Part shown: one piece after another, positions 56,230 through 64,000 of the stretch
How the letters are laid out: the number at the start of each line of letters is the position of its first letter
Numbering within the stretch: position 1 is the first letter of the stretch
Assembly: GCA_963776505.1 (NCBI GenBank)
Contig: CAVZNH010000070.1
Location: forward strand, 1-64,000
Reading direction: 5' to 3'
Length of the DNA stretch: 64,000 nucleotides
Origin: JAMXLO01 sp963776505
Lineage (GTDB): Bacteria; Pseudomonadota; Alphaproteobacteria; Acetobacterales; Acetobacteraceae
Notes under the pieces: generated by a model
The model's input: only the letters and a program-made list of their open reading frames with translations
What the model was told of the DNA's origin: nothing
Databases searched by the model: none
Program-made: the position numbers and the translations under genes

Positions 56230-57439
56230 CTATCCGGCCGGCGCCACAACAGCCTGGTGGCGCGCCACAGACCGTGCCGTGCCGACGCACAGCAGGCTCG
56301 CGAGCAACAGCGCTCCGACCATCACCAGGATCAGTTCCGGGTGGCCACGATCGATCAGGAAGCCGAACGGCACCGGCGTCAGCGCCGACCCCAGCGGCAG
56401 ACCCGCGCTGACGAAACCGAAAACCTTGCCGATCTGGCCAGGCGGGGCGGCGTCCTTCAGCATCACGTCGCGCGGTGTGCGGCTGGCGCCGAGGGCAAGC
56501 CCGGATGCGAACATCACCGCCATGACCGCCAACCCTGACAGCGGCACCCAGTTCACCGAAACGGTCAGCACTGCCGAGGCTATCGTCAGCACCACCGCAA
56601 AGGGCAGCACATGCCGCTTGAAAGTGTCGGCGAACCAGCCGCCGACCAGCACGCCGATGGTGGAACCGGCCATGTAGCCGGTGAGCGTCGCGGACGCGAT
56701 TTCCAGACGTCAGGCCCTTCACCGTGTGGAGCACGGTGATCAGCCAGGACTGCACCCCGGCGCCCGCCATCGACCCAAGCAGGAAGAAGCCGAAGAACAG
56801 CAGCATCGTGCGGCTCATCAGCAGCTCGCGACCGGACAGTGCCGGCCCGGCATGCGTGGCCTCGTGGTGGACCTGATCGTTCAGGATGGCGCTCTGCAGC
56901 ACGATGGACACCACCACCGGAATGCCGAGCAGCCCGACCAGGATCAGGCTGGCGCGCCAGCCGATCGTCACCGCCAGCAGCGCCATGATCGGCGGCGCGG
57001 CCGCGAAGCCCAGGTTTCCGCTGAACGTGTGCAGCGCAAATGCGCGGCCCATGCGGTCCTTGTCCACCGAGCCAGACAGGATCGCGTAGTCCGCCGGGTG
57101 GAACACCGAGTTGCCCATGCCTGAAAGCGGCGCCAGCAGCAGGATCTGCCAGAAGCTGGTGGCAAATCCCATCGCAGTGATGCACAGCGACATCAGCAGC
57201 GCGCCGCCGATCAGGAACCGACGCGCGCCATAGCGATCCACCAGAAAACCCACCGGCGTCTGCAACAGCGCGGTCGACCCGGACATCAGCGCGACCGCGA
57301 GGCCGAGTTCGGCGAAGCTCACCTGAAATGCCGCCTGCCACGCCAGGAACAGCGGTGGCAGGCACAGCGCGTAAAAGTGCGAGAGAAAATGGCCGTTGCC
57401 GAGCAGCAGATTGACACGTGTGGTTCGGCTTAGAGCCAT
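56230..57439 (-). CDS. MFS transporter (frameshift near 56705)
   Basis: About 403 residues. ATG at 57439: ALSRTTRVNLLLGNGHFLSH, LQTPVGFLVDRYGARRFLIG (MFS loop motif), FALHTFSGNLGFAAAPPIMA, GVQSWLITVLHTVKGLTSGN; after a one-base break, MAGSTIGVLVGGWFADTFKR, GLALGASRTPRDVMLKDAAP, GKVFGFVSAGLPLGSALTP, FLIDRGHPELILVMVGALLL. 12 membrane segments in all. The layout resembles MFS carriers of the fosmidomycin/sugar-type; substrate unknown. Confidence 0.78.
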
Positions 57440-57492
57440 CGCTTGGCGTCTCCGGGAGGCGCTTCGAAGATGCTGCGCCCGAGCGCCTGGCG

Positions 57493-58140
57493 TCAACCAG
57501 CCTGCCCGATGGTCCCGATCTGCCAGCTTGTCGTCTTCGTCACCTCTCCGTCGGCCATCGGCGTGACGCTCTCGCATCGCAGCATCACCCCGGTCGCGCG
57601 GTCGATCGCGTAAAGCGTCTCGGCGCGTACGTCCGCCCGGCCCTCCGCGTCATGCCGCACGACGCGCAATTCCACGGTCGGGCGCGGCGCCCCCGCGACG
57701 TCGATCGTGTTGTTGGCTACGTGCGTGACCGTTACGCGTTTCCAGAGTTTCGCGCCCTGGGTATCGAATGTGGCCTCGGTGCCCACCGGGCCTGTCAACG
57801 CCGTCTTGAACGCCGCCCGCGCCGCCTCGCTCATCGGCTTGTCCGGCCCGGTGCTCCACAACCCGAAATACAGCGGATACGAACGGCCGGACCAGTCGAG
57901 CAGGCAGCGATCCGGATCGTTCGGGTCGCTGCCGCGGTAGCCCACCCGCAGCCCGTCCGACAACGTGGCGGAAAGACCAGAGGCGCAGTTCGGCACCGCG
58001 TTGAGCCCCGCACCACCTGTCGCGGCGCCTACCTGCCCCCCAGTGGCCTTGGCCGTTGTCGATCCACCCGGAGGCACAGCCTGGCAGGCTGCAGCGAGCA
58101 GGCAGAACAGGCTAAGAACTGGTGCGGGTATGTAGCGCAT
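57493..58140 (-). CDS. Predicted lipoprotein, unknown function
   Basis: 215 residues from the ATG at 58140: RYIPAPVLSLFCLLAAACQA, where LLAAAC is a lipobox (cysteine lipidated). Mature domain: GLNAVPNCASGLSATLSDGL, RVGYRGSDPNDPDRCLLDWS, YPLYFGLWSTGPDKPMSEAA, KLWKRVTVTHVANNTIDVAG, VRAETLYAIDRATGVMLRCE. A beta-rich periplasmic lipoprotein of unknown family, intact. A longer frame to 58239 does not have the lipobox at the start. Confidence 0.7.
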   Translation of the reverse strand: MRYIPAPVLSLFCLLAAACQAVPPGGSTTAKATGGQVGAATGGAGLNAVPNCASGLSATLSDGLRVGYRGSDPNDPDRCLLDWSGRSYPLYFGLWSTGPDKPMSEAARAAFKTALTGPVGTEATFDTQGAKLWKRVTVTHVANNTIDVAGAPRPTVELRVVRHDAEGRADVRAETLYAIDRATGVMLRCESVTPMADGEVTKTTSWQIGTIGQAG

Positions 58141-58364
58141 GCGTTTCCTTTGCGGGCTCAGCCGGACAGGGCGCCAAACGTCCCAACCCGGCGGTGGTGC
58201 CCAGACGAAGCGGGACGCGGCGCCAGTGGTACTTACCACGGCGACTCCGATTCGCCGACCAGTCCTTTGATCAAACGTCGTTTAGTTGCCCCGGCAACCA
58301 GCTGCCATAACACGATCGGGAACCCTCACCGACCCTCTGGCACGCCATCTGCTATGAACGCCGG

Positions 58365-59537
58365 ATGCGCTTCCCCGCCTGGCTCCCCCTGCTGCTCGGC
58401 TTCCTCACTGCGGTGGGGCCGGCGACGACAGACATGTATCTGCCCGCCTTCCCAGCGATCGAGGCCTCGTTCGCCGCGCCGCCCGGGTCAGCCCAGTTGA
58501 CGCTCGCCGCATGGTTCGCCGGCCTCGCGGTCGGCCAGTTCAGCCAGGGCACGTTGTCCGACCGCTTCGGCCGCAAGAAGCCACTGGTGGTGGCGACCGC
58601 CGTCTATACGCTGGCCTGCCTGGGCTGCGCGCTGGCGCCATCCATCCAGTGGCTGGCGACGTTCCGCGCCCTGGCGGCCATCGGCGCCTCGGCGGGCATG
58701 GTCATTCCGCGCGCGATGGTCCGCGATCTGGCCGAAGGCCACGCCGCCGCGGTGCTGCTATCGCGGCTGTCGCTGGTGATGGGAGCGGCGCCGATCCTGG
58801 CGCCGACTGTCGGCAGCGCGGTCCTCGCGTTCGCTGACTGGCGCGGCATCTTCTGGATACTCACCGCGTATGGCGCCGTATGCTGGGTTCTGGTGCTGCT
58901 TCTGCTGCCCGACACTCTGCCCGAGGAGCGGCGCATCCGGCTGCGCCTCGATGAGCAGTTGGGCCGCTATCGCAGCATCCTCGCCGAGCGCGGCTTCCTG
59001 ACGCATGCAACAATGGGCGGGTTCGCCACGTTCGCGTTCTTCGCCTACCTGGCCGGCTCGTCGCCGGTGTTCATCCAGGGCTTCGGCCTGACACCGGCGC
59101 GCTACGCGATGATCTTCGGCGCCAACTCATTCGGCCTGATCTGCTGCGCGCAGCTCAATCCGCATCTGCTGCGGCGGTTCGGGCCGTTCCGCGTGCTGCG
59201 TGGCGTCAGCCGCGTGCACCTCGCCGCCACCGCCACACTGACGGTGATCGCGTTCGCCGGACTGCACATCCTGCCGCTGGTCATCGCGCCGGTGTTCGTG
59301 GCGATTAGCTGCATGGGCATGCTGAACCCCAACACGATCGTGGGCGCGCTCGCCCGCCATCAGCATCACGCCGGCAGCGCGTCCTCGGTGATGGGCACGG
59401 GCCAGTACCTGCTCGGCGCATTCAGCGGGCTGATAGTGGGGCTTGTCACCGACGGAACACCGCGCGGCATGGCAGCGCTGATGCTGCTTGGATCGATCGG
59501 CATGATGCTGGCCGACGCGCGACGCCCGCGGGCATAG
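58365..59537 (+). CDS. Bcr/CflA-type multidrug MFS transporter
   Basis: 390 residues, 12 membrane segments, intact. RFPAWLPLLLGFLTAVGPAT, TDMYLPAFPAIEASFAAPPG, VGQFSQGTLSDRFGRKKPLV, IGASAGMVIPRAMVRDLAEG, LSLVMGAAPILAPTVGSAVL are the signature of Bcr/CflA drug exporters. Likely exports antibiotics or other compounds across the inner membrane by proton antiport. Convergent with ftsY, with only 9 bases between. Confidence 0.85.
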   Translation: MRFPAWLPLLLGFLTAVGPATTDMYLPAFPAIEASFAAPPGSAQLTLAAWFAGLAVGQFSQGTLSDRFGRKKPLVVATAVYTLACLGCALAPSIQWLATFRALAAIGASAGMVIPRAMVRDLAEGHAAAVLLSRLSLVMGAAPILAPTVGSAVLAFADWRGIFWILTAYGAVCWVLVLLLLPDTLPEERRIRLRLDEQLGRYRSILAERGFLTHATMGGFATFAFFAYLAGSSPVFIQGFGLTPARYAMIFGANSFGLICCAQLNPHLLRRFGPFRVLRGVSRVHLAATATLTVIAFAGLHILPLVIAPVFVAISCMGMLNPNTIVGALARHQHHAGSASSVMGTGQYLLGAFSGLIVGLVTDGTPRGMAALMLLGSIGMMLADARRPRA

Positions 59538-59546
59538 GGCGCCGCA

Positions 59547-60464
59547 TCACATCCCCACCAGCCCGCGCGCAAAATCCCCCGCGTCGAACGGCCGCAGGTC
59601 GCTCGCGCGCTCGCCCACCCCGACCGCGTGCACTGGCAGACCGAACGTCTCCGCCAGCGCCACCACAATCCCGCCGCGCGCGCTGCCGTCCAGTTTCGTC
59701 ACCACCAGCCCCGTCACATCCACCATCTCCTTGAACACGCGCACCTGCTGCACCGCGTTCTGACCGGTGGTCGCATCCAGCACCAGCAGCACCGAGTGCG
59801 GCGCCGTCTCGTCCTGCTTGCGCAGCACCCGGATGATCTTCCGCAGTTCATCCATCAGCACGGCCTTGTTGTGCAGCCGCCCGGCTGTGTCGATCAGCAG
59901 CACGTCGGCGCCCTCGGCCTTCGCCCGCGTCAGCGCATCGAACGCCAGCCCCGCCGCATCGGCATCACGACCACCGGCGATCACTGGCGCGCCGACGCGC
60001 TCGCCCCAGATCTGCAACTGCTCCACCGCCGCCGCCCGGAACGTATCGCCCGCCACCAACACCGGCCGCTTGCCCTGCTCGCGATAGCTCTGCGCCATCT
60101 TGCCGATGGTCGTCGTCTTGCCGGTCCCGTTCACCCCAACCACCAGCACGACATGCGGCTTCTTCGCGGGATCGAGCCGCAGCGGCTGTGCGACCGGCTC
60201 CAGGATCGCTGCTATTTCCTCCGCCAGCGCCTGCTTGATCTCCTCGTCTGTCACCTCCGTGCCGAAGCGCGAGCGGCGGAAGCTGGCGATCACCCGCCGC
60301 GCCACCTCGGTGCCGAGATCGGCGGAGACCAGCACGTCCTCCAGTTCCTCCAGCGCCGCATCGTCCAGCCGCCGCTTCTTGAAGACCGCGGAAATCCCTT
60401 CCGTCAGCTTCTGCGTGCTGCGGGTCAGCCCTTCCTTCAGCCGCGAGAAGAACCCGAGTGCCAT
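59547..60464 (-). CDS. ftsY: Signal recognition particle receptor
   Basis: 305 residues: short form without the acidic A domain. LGFFSRLKEGLTRSTQKLTE, VLVSADLGTEVARRVIASF is the N domain; VVLVVGVNGTGKTTTIGKMA (G1), LVAGDTFRAAAVEQLQIWGE, DVLLIDTAGRLHNKAVLMDE (G3), LVVTKLDGSARGGIVVALAE (G4), HAVGVGERASDLRPFDAGDF. Receives SRP-bound ribosomes at the inner membrane. Intact; overlaps the mtaB end by 1 base, so they are one operon. Confidence 0.96.
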   Translation of the reverse strand: MALGFFSRLKEGLTRSTQKLTEGISAVFKKRRLDDAALEELEDVLVSADLGTEVARRVIASFRRSRFGTEVTDEEIKQALAEEIAAILEPVAQPLRLDPAKKPHVVLVVGVNGTGKTTTIGKMAQSYREQGKRPVLVAGDTFRAAAVEQLQIWGERVGAPVIAGGRDADAAGLAFDALTRAKAEGADVLLIDTAGRLHNKAVLMDELRKIIRVLRKQDETAPHSVLLVLDATTGQNAVQQVRVFKEMVDVTGLVVTKLDGSARGGIVVALAETFGLPVHAVGVGERASDLRPFDAGDFARGLVGM

Positions 60465-61693
60465 CAGGCTGCCTCCGCCAACAGGACATCACCAGCAGCG
60501 CCGGTCACCCGAGCGGCCATCAGCCGCCCCGGTGCAGCAGGCACCGCAAGGCGCACCGCAGCGAAGTGCTCGGAATGGCCGCCATCGGCAGTCTCGGTCA
60601 ACAGCGACACGGTTCGCCCCACATGGGATGCCAGATAGCGTCGCAACAGATCGCTGCCGGCCCGCCGCAGCCGCGCCGCCCGCTCGCGCCGCAACGCAAC
60701 CGGCACTGCCGGCATCCGAGCCGCGGGCGTGCCGGGTCGTTCGCTGTAGGGAAACACGTGCACGAACGGCACCTCCGCCTCGGCCACGAAATCCAGCGTC
60801 TCGCGAAACAGCGCCTCCGTCTCGGTCGGAAATCCCGCGATCAGATCCGCGCCGATAGCGATGCCTGGCCGCAGGTCCCTCGCGCGAGCGACCACACGAG
60901 CGGCGTCCGCCCGCAGATGCCGGCGCTTCATGCGCTTCAGGATCAGGTCGCTGCCGGCCTGTAGCGACAGGTGCATATGCGGCATCAGCCGCTCCTCGTC
61001 TTTGAGCAGCCGCCAGATATCATCGTCGATCGCAGCTGGGTCGAGCGATGAAAGGCGCAGCCGCCGCAGCTCCGGCACCAGCGCCAGCAGCCGCCGCACC
61101 AACTGACCCAGCCGTGGCGCACCAGGCAGATCGCTCCCATAAGAGGCGATATCCACCCCGGTCAGCACCACCTCCTGATAGCCAGCCTCGACCAGCGCAC
61201 GAACCTGCGTTACCACCGCTCCCACCGGCACGCTGCGATTCGGCCCGCGGCCGAACGGGATGATGCAGAACGTGCAGCGATGGTCGCAGCCCTGCTGCAC
61301 CTGCACGAACGCGCGCGCCCGGCCGGCGAACTCGGTCACCAGATGCGCCACCGTCTCGCGCGCCGCCATGATGTCGGACACCGCGCTCGGTGCGTCCAAC
61401 GCCCAGCTCTCCGGCCTCAGCTTGTCCGCGTTGCCCAGCACGCACGCCACCCCCGGCAGCGCCGCCCATGCCGCCGGATCGATCTGCGCCGCGCAACCGG
61501 TGACCACGATGCGCGCACCAGGCCGCTCACGCGCCGCACGCCGGATCGCCTGCCGCGCCTGCCGCTCCGCCTCCGCCGTCACCGCGCAGGTGTTGACGAT
61601 CACCGTGTCGGACAGCGCCGCGGTGTGGCCGCGCATCACCTCGCTCTCGTAGGCGTTCAGCCGGCAGCCGAAGGTGACGATCTCGACGCTCAT
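60464..61693 (-). CDS. mtaB: tRNA (N6-threonylcarbamoyladenosine-37) methylthiotransferase
   Basis: ATG at 61693: SVEIVTFGCRLNAYESEVMR, VIVNTCAVTAEAERQARQAI, IVVTGCAAQIDPAAWAALPG (UPF0004 domain cysteines), VQVQQGCDHRCTFCIIPFGR (radical SAM C-x3-C-x2-C), EVVLTGVDIASYGSDLPG, HLSLQAGSDLILKRMKRRHL, DLIAGFPTETEALFRETLDF, then a TRAM-like C-terminal end. It adds the methylthio group to t6A37 of tRNA. 409 residues, typical. Alternative start six codons upstream. Between dapF and ftsY, as in related chromosomes. Confidence 0.93.
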   Translation of the reverse strand: MSVEIVTFGCRLNAYESEVMRGHTAALSDTVIVNTCAVTAEAERQARQAIRRAARERPGARIVVTGCAAQIDPAAWAALPGVACVLGNADKLRPESWALDAPSAVSDIMAARETVAHLVTEFAGRARAFVQVQQGCDHRCTFCIIPFGRGPNRSVPVGAVVTQVRALVEAGYQEVVLTGVDIASYGSDLPGAPRLGQLVRRLLALVPELRRLRLSSLDPAAIDDDIWRLLKDEERLMPHMHLSLQAGSDLILKRMKRRHLRADAARVVARARDLRPGIAIGADLIAGFPTETEALFRETLDFVAEAEVPFVHVFPYSERPGTPAARMPAVPVALRRERAARLRRAGSDLLRRYLASHVGRTVSLLTETADGGHSEHFAAVRLAVPAAPGRLMAARVTGAAGDVLLAEAA

Positions 61694-61751
61694 GTTTGGT
61701 CTCGGGCGCAAGCCCGATGCTCGATCGTCACGGCCGGACCCGTTTCGGCCA

Positions 61752-62585
61752 TCATGCCGGATACGCCGCCAGGTCGATCTCGCCGATGAACGCCGTCGCC
61801 ACCGGCCCGGTCATCAGCACGTGGCCATCCGCGCGCCATTCGATCTCCAGCTCGCCACCGTCAACCACCACGATGGCGCACCGTCCGGCCAGCCCGCGAC
61901 GATGCGCATTCACGAGTGCGGCGCACGCGCCAGAGCCGCATGCCAGCGTCAGCCCCGCGCCGCGTTCCCACACCCGCAGCCGGATGCGGTCCGGCGCCAA
62001 TACCTCGGCAAAGCCGATATTGGCGCGCTCGGGGAACAGCGTGTCGTGCTCCAGCCGCGGCCCGAGGTCAGCCACCGGCAGGCGCGCCACGTCGTCCACG
62101 AAGAACGTCGCATGCGGGTTGCCCATGCTGGCCGCCGCCGGATCGGCCACCGGCCCCGCCGCGAGGTCGAGATGCAGCGTATCCATCGGCCGCGCCAGCG
62201 GAATGTCGGGCCAGTCCAGCCTCGCCGGCCCCATGTCGACCCGCACCCGCCCGTCGGCGAGCGCCTCGGAGGGCAGGTTGCCGGCGATGGTGCGAATCAC
62301 CTGGACGCGCCGCCCTGTCTCTCGGGCCAGCAGATCGACCACACAGCGGGTGGCATTGCCGCACGCCCCGGCCTCGGTGCCGTCCGGGTTGCGAATGCGC
62401 ATGAAGGCATCGGCGTTGGAGTTCGCCGGCGCCGGCTCGATCGCGATGAACTGGTCGCAGCCCACGCCCGTCCGCCGGTCCGCGATCGCCGCCGCTCGCC
62501 GCGGGGTAAGGCCGAGCGAGCCGGCGCGTTCGTCGAACACGACGAAGTCGTTGCCGCAGCCGTGCATCTTGAGGAAGCGCGCCAT
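61752..62585 (-). CDS. dapF: Diaminopimelate epimerase
   Basis: 277 residues, intact. FLKMHGCGNDFVVFDERAGS, IADRRTGVGCDQFIAIEPA, TEAGACGNATRCVVDLLARE (first catalytic cysteine), HATFFVDDVARLPVADLGP, LRVWERGAGLTLACGSGACA (second catalytic cysteine). Converts LL- to meso-diaminopimelate for lysine and peptidoglycan. Followed by mtaB on the same strand after 58 bases. Confidence 0.95.
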   Translation of the reverse strand: MARFLKMHGCGNDFVVFDERAGSLGLTPRRAAAIADRRTGVGCDQFIAIEPAPANSNADAFMRIRNPDGTEAGACGNATRCVVDLLARETGRRVQVIRTIAGNLPSEALADGRVRVDMGPARLDWPDIPLARPMDTLHLDLAAGPVADPAAASMGNPHATFFVDDVARLPVADLGPRLEHDTLFPERANIGFAEVLAPDRIRLRVWERGAGLTLACGSGACAALVNAHRRGLAGRCAIVVVDGGELEIEWRADGHVLMTGPVATAFIGEIDLAAYPA

Positions 62586-63092
62586 GCGGAGGGTATATGC
62601 GCCGGCGGGGCAAAGGTGGAAGGGGCCCTGATGTTACAGCGAATGATTGGCGATCGCGTGGATAAGCTTCGGGCAGTCGTGCGGTCTGCTCTGGGCTTCG
62701 CCCGAACGACCGACGCCTCGGGCTTCGACGGATGGCGACAATTAGGCGGCGGCGCGACTGTGTCGCCAGTGCGGGAGGCCACTTCCGTCTGGACTTCGTC
62801 ATCCTAGCGGCAACATGTGCAATGGGGCTAACGAATGTCTGGCGCCCTTCATGGGGGTAGCGATCCACCGGCGCAGCTATGGTGATTTCAAAGCCCGTTT
62901 CAGCTTCTGGCTTTCATCGGCCATCCCAACGACGTGAGCAAGCCGAAAGACGCCAACAGTATCGTGTTTAACCGCTCTTATTCACCGCATAGCTGGGATT
63001 CGCTGGCGGGTGTCGCATAAGAGTCTGATCTTGTTTACGGATTGGGTGTCGAGACCATCCCGTCCACCCGATCACACCGAGCCACACCCGCC
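62586..63092. other. Intergenic region with no supported gene
   Basis: About 500 bases between dapF and the transposase. Only overlapping frames without good starts. The left end of the IS1380-type element should lie here (probably between 63000 and 63092), but I could not identify its inverted repeat because the other end is outside. Confidence 0.5.
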
Positions 63093-64000
63093 ATGCACAA
63101 CGATACGACTGAGCCGTTCTGGTTTCCAGCCGTCGGACGCAAGAAAGTCACTGCTGCGTTCGATGGTGGCCGTCTCACCTCGGATGGCGGTGTGATGCTT
63201 CTGGCTGCTGCCGAGCGGCGTATCGGGATTGCCCATCGCCTGGCAGGTTTGATTGCCGATCCGCGCAATCCGCTGTTGGTGACACACAGTGTCGTCGATA
63301 TTCTGCGCGCGCGCATGCTCGCCATTGCCTGCGGTTACCAGGACGCCGACGATCTCGATCATCTGCGCACCGACCCCGGCTTCAAACTGGCCTGCGGACG
63401 TCTGCCTGATACCGGTGATGATCTGTGCTCCCAGCCGACGATGTCGCGTTGGGAGAATGCGCCAAGTCTGCGTGAGGTGGTGCGCATGACCTACGCGATG
63501 ATCGACGCCTATTGCGCCAGCTACCCACGCCCGCCTGTCGCTGTCACGCTGGACATCGATGACACCGTCGATGTCGTGCACGGCCATCAGCAGCTTTCGT
63601 TGTTCAACGCCCATTACGACGAACGCTGCTTCCTGCCGATCCATGTCTACGAGACCGCCACCTCCCGTCCGGTCGCGATGCTGCTGCGACCTGGCAAAAC
63701 ACCATCGGGAGACGAAGTCCGCCGTCATCTGCGTCGCCTGGTGCGCCGCATTCGCAGCCATTGGCCGACCACGCGGCTGATCATCCGTGGCGACGGTCAT
63801 TATAGCCGTCCCGAGGTGATGGCGTGGTGCGAGGCCAACGATGTCGATTATGTGTTCGGCCTGCCGGGCAACGGCGTGCTGAGCCGTCTGGTCGAGATCG
63901 CTGCCGACGATGTCAGGGTGCGCCGCGCCGAAGCCCAGGCGGCGGTGCTACGCCGCTATACCGAGACCCGCTATGGCGCCAAATCCTGGAGCTGCGAGCG
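63093..64000 (+). CDS. IS1380 family transposase, cut by window end
   Basis: ATG at 63093 and open for 302 codons to the end of the window. KKVTAAFDGGRLTSDGGVML, LAAAERRIGIAHRLAGLIAD, CGYQDADDLDHLRTDPGFKL, RLPDTGDDLCSQPTMSRWEN, TLDIDDTVDVVHGHQQLSLF (first D region), RLIIRGDGHYSRPEVMAWCE (second D region). These are IS1380-type DDE transposase signatures. The third acidic residue and the end of the gene lie beyond 64000. No frameshift in the visible part. Confidence 0.9.
   Translation, partial: MHNDTTEPFWFPAVGRKKVTAAFDGGRLTSDGGVMLLAAAERRIGIAHRLAGLIADPRNPLLVTHSVVDILRARMLAIACGYQDADDLDHLRTDPGFKLACGRLPDTGDDLCSQPTMSRWENAPSLREVVRMTYAMIDAYCASYPRPPVAVTLDIDDTVDVVHGHQQLSLFNAHYDERCFLPIHVYETATSRPVAMLLRPGKTPSGDEVRRHLRRLVRRIRSHWPTTRLIIRGDGHYSRPEVMAWCEANDVDYVFGLPGNGVLSRLVEIAADDVRVRRAEAQAAVLRRYTETRYGAKSWSCE

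Noticed and set aside
56105..57577. 490-residue open frame covering the whole MFS region
   Set aside because: Only its first two-thirds match an MFS protein; the rest is out of frame, and the carrier continues in the 56230-56673 frame.
59628..60638. Plus-strand frames opposite ftsY
   Set aside because: Histidine/arginine-rich mirror translation of the strongly supported ftsY gene.
61674..62807. Plus-strand frames opposite dapF
   Set aside because: Antisense of dapF with non-natural composition.

Overview
The window looks like part of an alphaproteobacterial chromosome, most likely Rhodospirillales/Acetobacteraceae. The right half is GC-rich and codes tightly, and it carries typical chromosomal genes of that group: a DUF374 acyltransferase-waaA-lpxK lipid A/Kdo block and a dapF-mtaB-ftsY block. 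This placement is inferred from gene content and order; no 16S or other marker is present.

Layout. (1) Positions 1 to about 34285 are an integrated mobile element whose left end lies outside the window. It ends at a tRNA-Tyr gene (34286-34371, minus), with a tyrosine integrase directly beside the tRNA 3' end. It carries many small proteins of unknown function, a second tyrosine integrase, one nearly complete and two fragmentary serine recombinases, a SEC-C/HNH-like protein, a possible UDG-like fragment, an ATPase-unknown-Dam methylase operon, a ParB-radical SAM (DUF5131) fusion, a response regulator, a CAP protein, a sulfotransferase-like protein, an MFS transporter and several membrane proteins. 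(2) Positions 34372-42417 are chromosomal: trans-3-hydroxyproline dehydratase with a class V aminotransferase, lpxK, waaA, the acyltransferase, an OmpA-like protein broken by a stop, and sthA. (3) An IS5-type insertion sequence with 20-bp inverted repeats and a CTAG flank sits at 42418-43709, just upstream of sthA. (4) Positions 43835-48581 hold a cyclase-TPR-rhodanese fusion, an HxlR regulator and a periplasmic sulfite oxidase-like molybdoenzyme. (5) Positions 48729-52856 hold an orphan solute-binding protein and a phnD-phnE-phnE set without an ATPase gene. (6) Positions 53114-62585 hold a padR/flavin monooxygenase pair with a clear palindromic operator, a broken paralogue of an island gene, a VOC protein, two MFS carriers, a lipoprotein, ftsY, mtaB and dapF. 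(7) A truncated IS1380-type transposase starts at 63093 and runs off the end.

Many genes, including the normally essential lpxK and waaA, are split by one to four single-base frameshifts, while neighbours such as ftsY, mtaB, dapF, the sulfite oxidase and the monooxygenase are intact. Together with a run of 29 G followed by 9 A at 688-725, this points to indel errors in the sequence or assembly. Frameshifted entries are therefore given as the whole inferred gene span, with the breaks noted. No gene was proven dead by this evidence alone.

The most unusual items are the ParB-DUF5131 fusion next to an integrase, a cluster of CACTTAT/ATAAGTG palindromes at 21841-21951, three tandem look-alike hairpins ending in a terminator at 32158-32302, a 23-residue hydrophobic peptide gene with a very strong ribosome binding site at 24214, and the small protein family present both in the island (2708) and, broken, 52 kb away in the chromosome (55198-55514).
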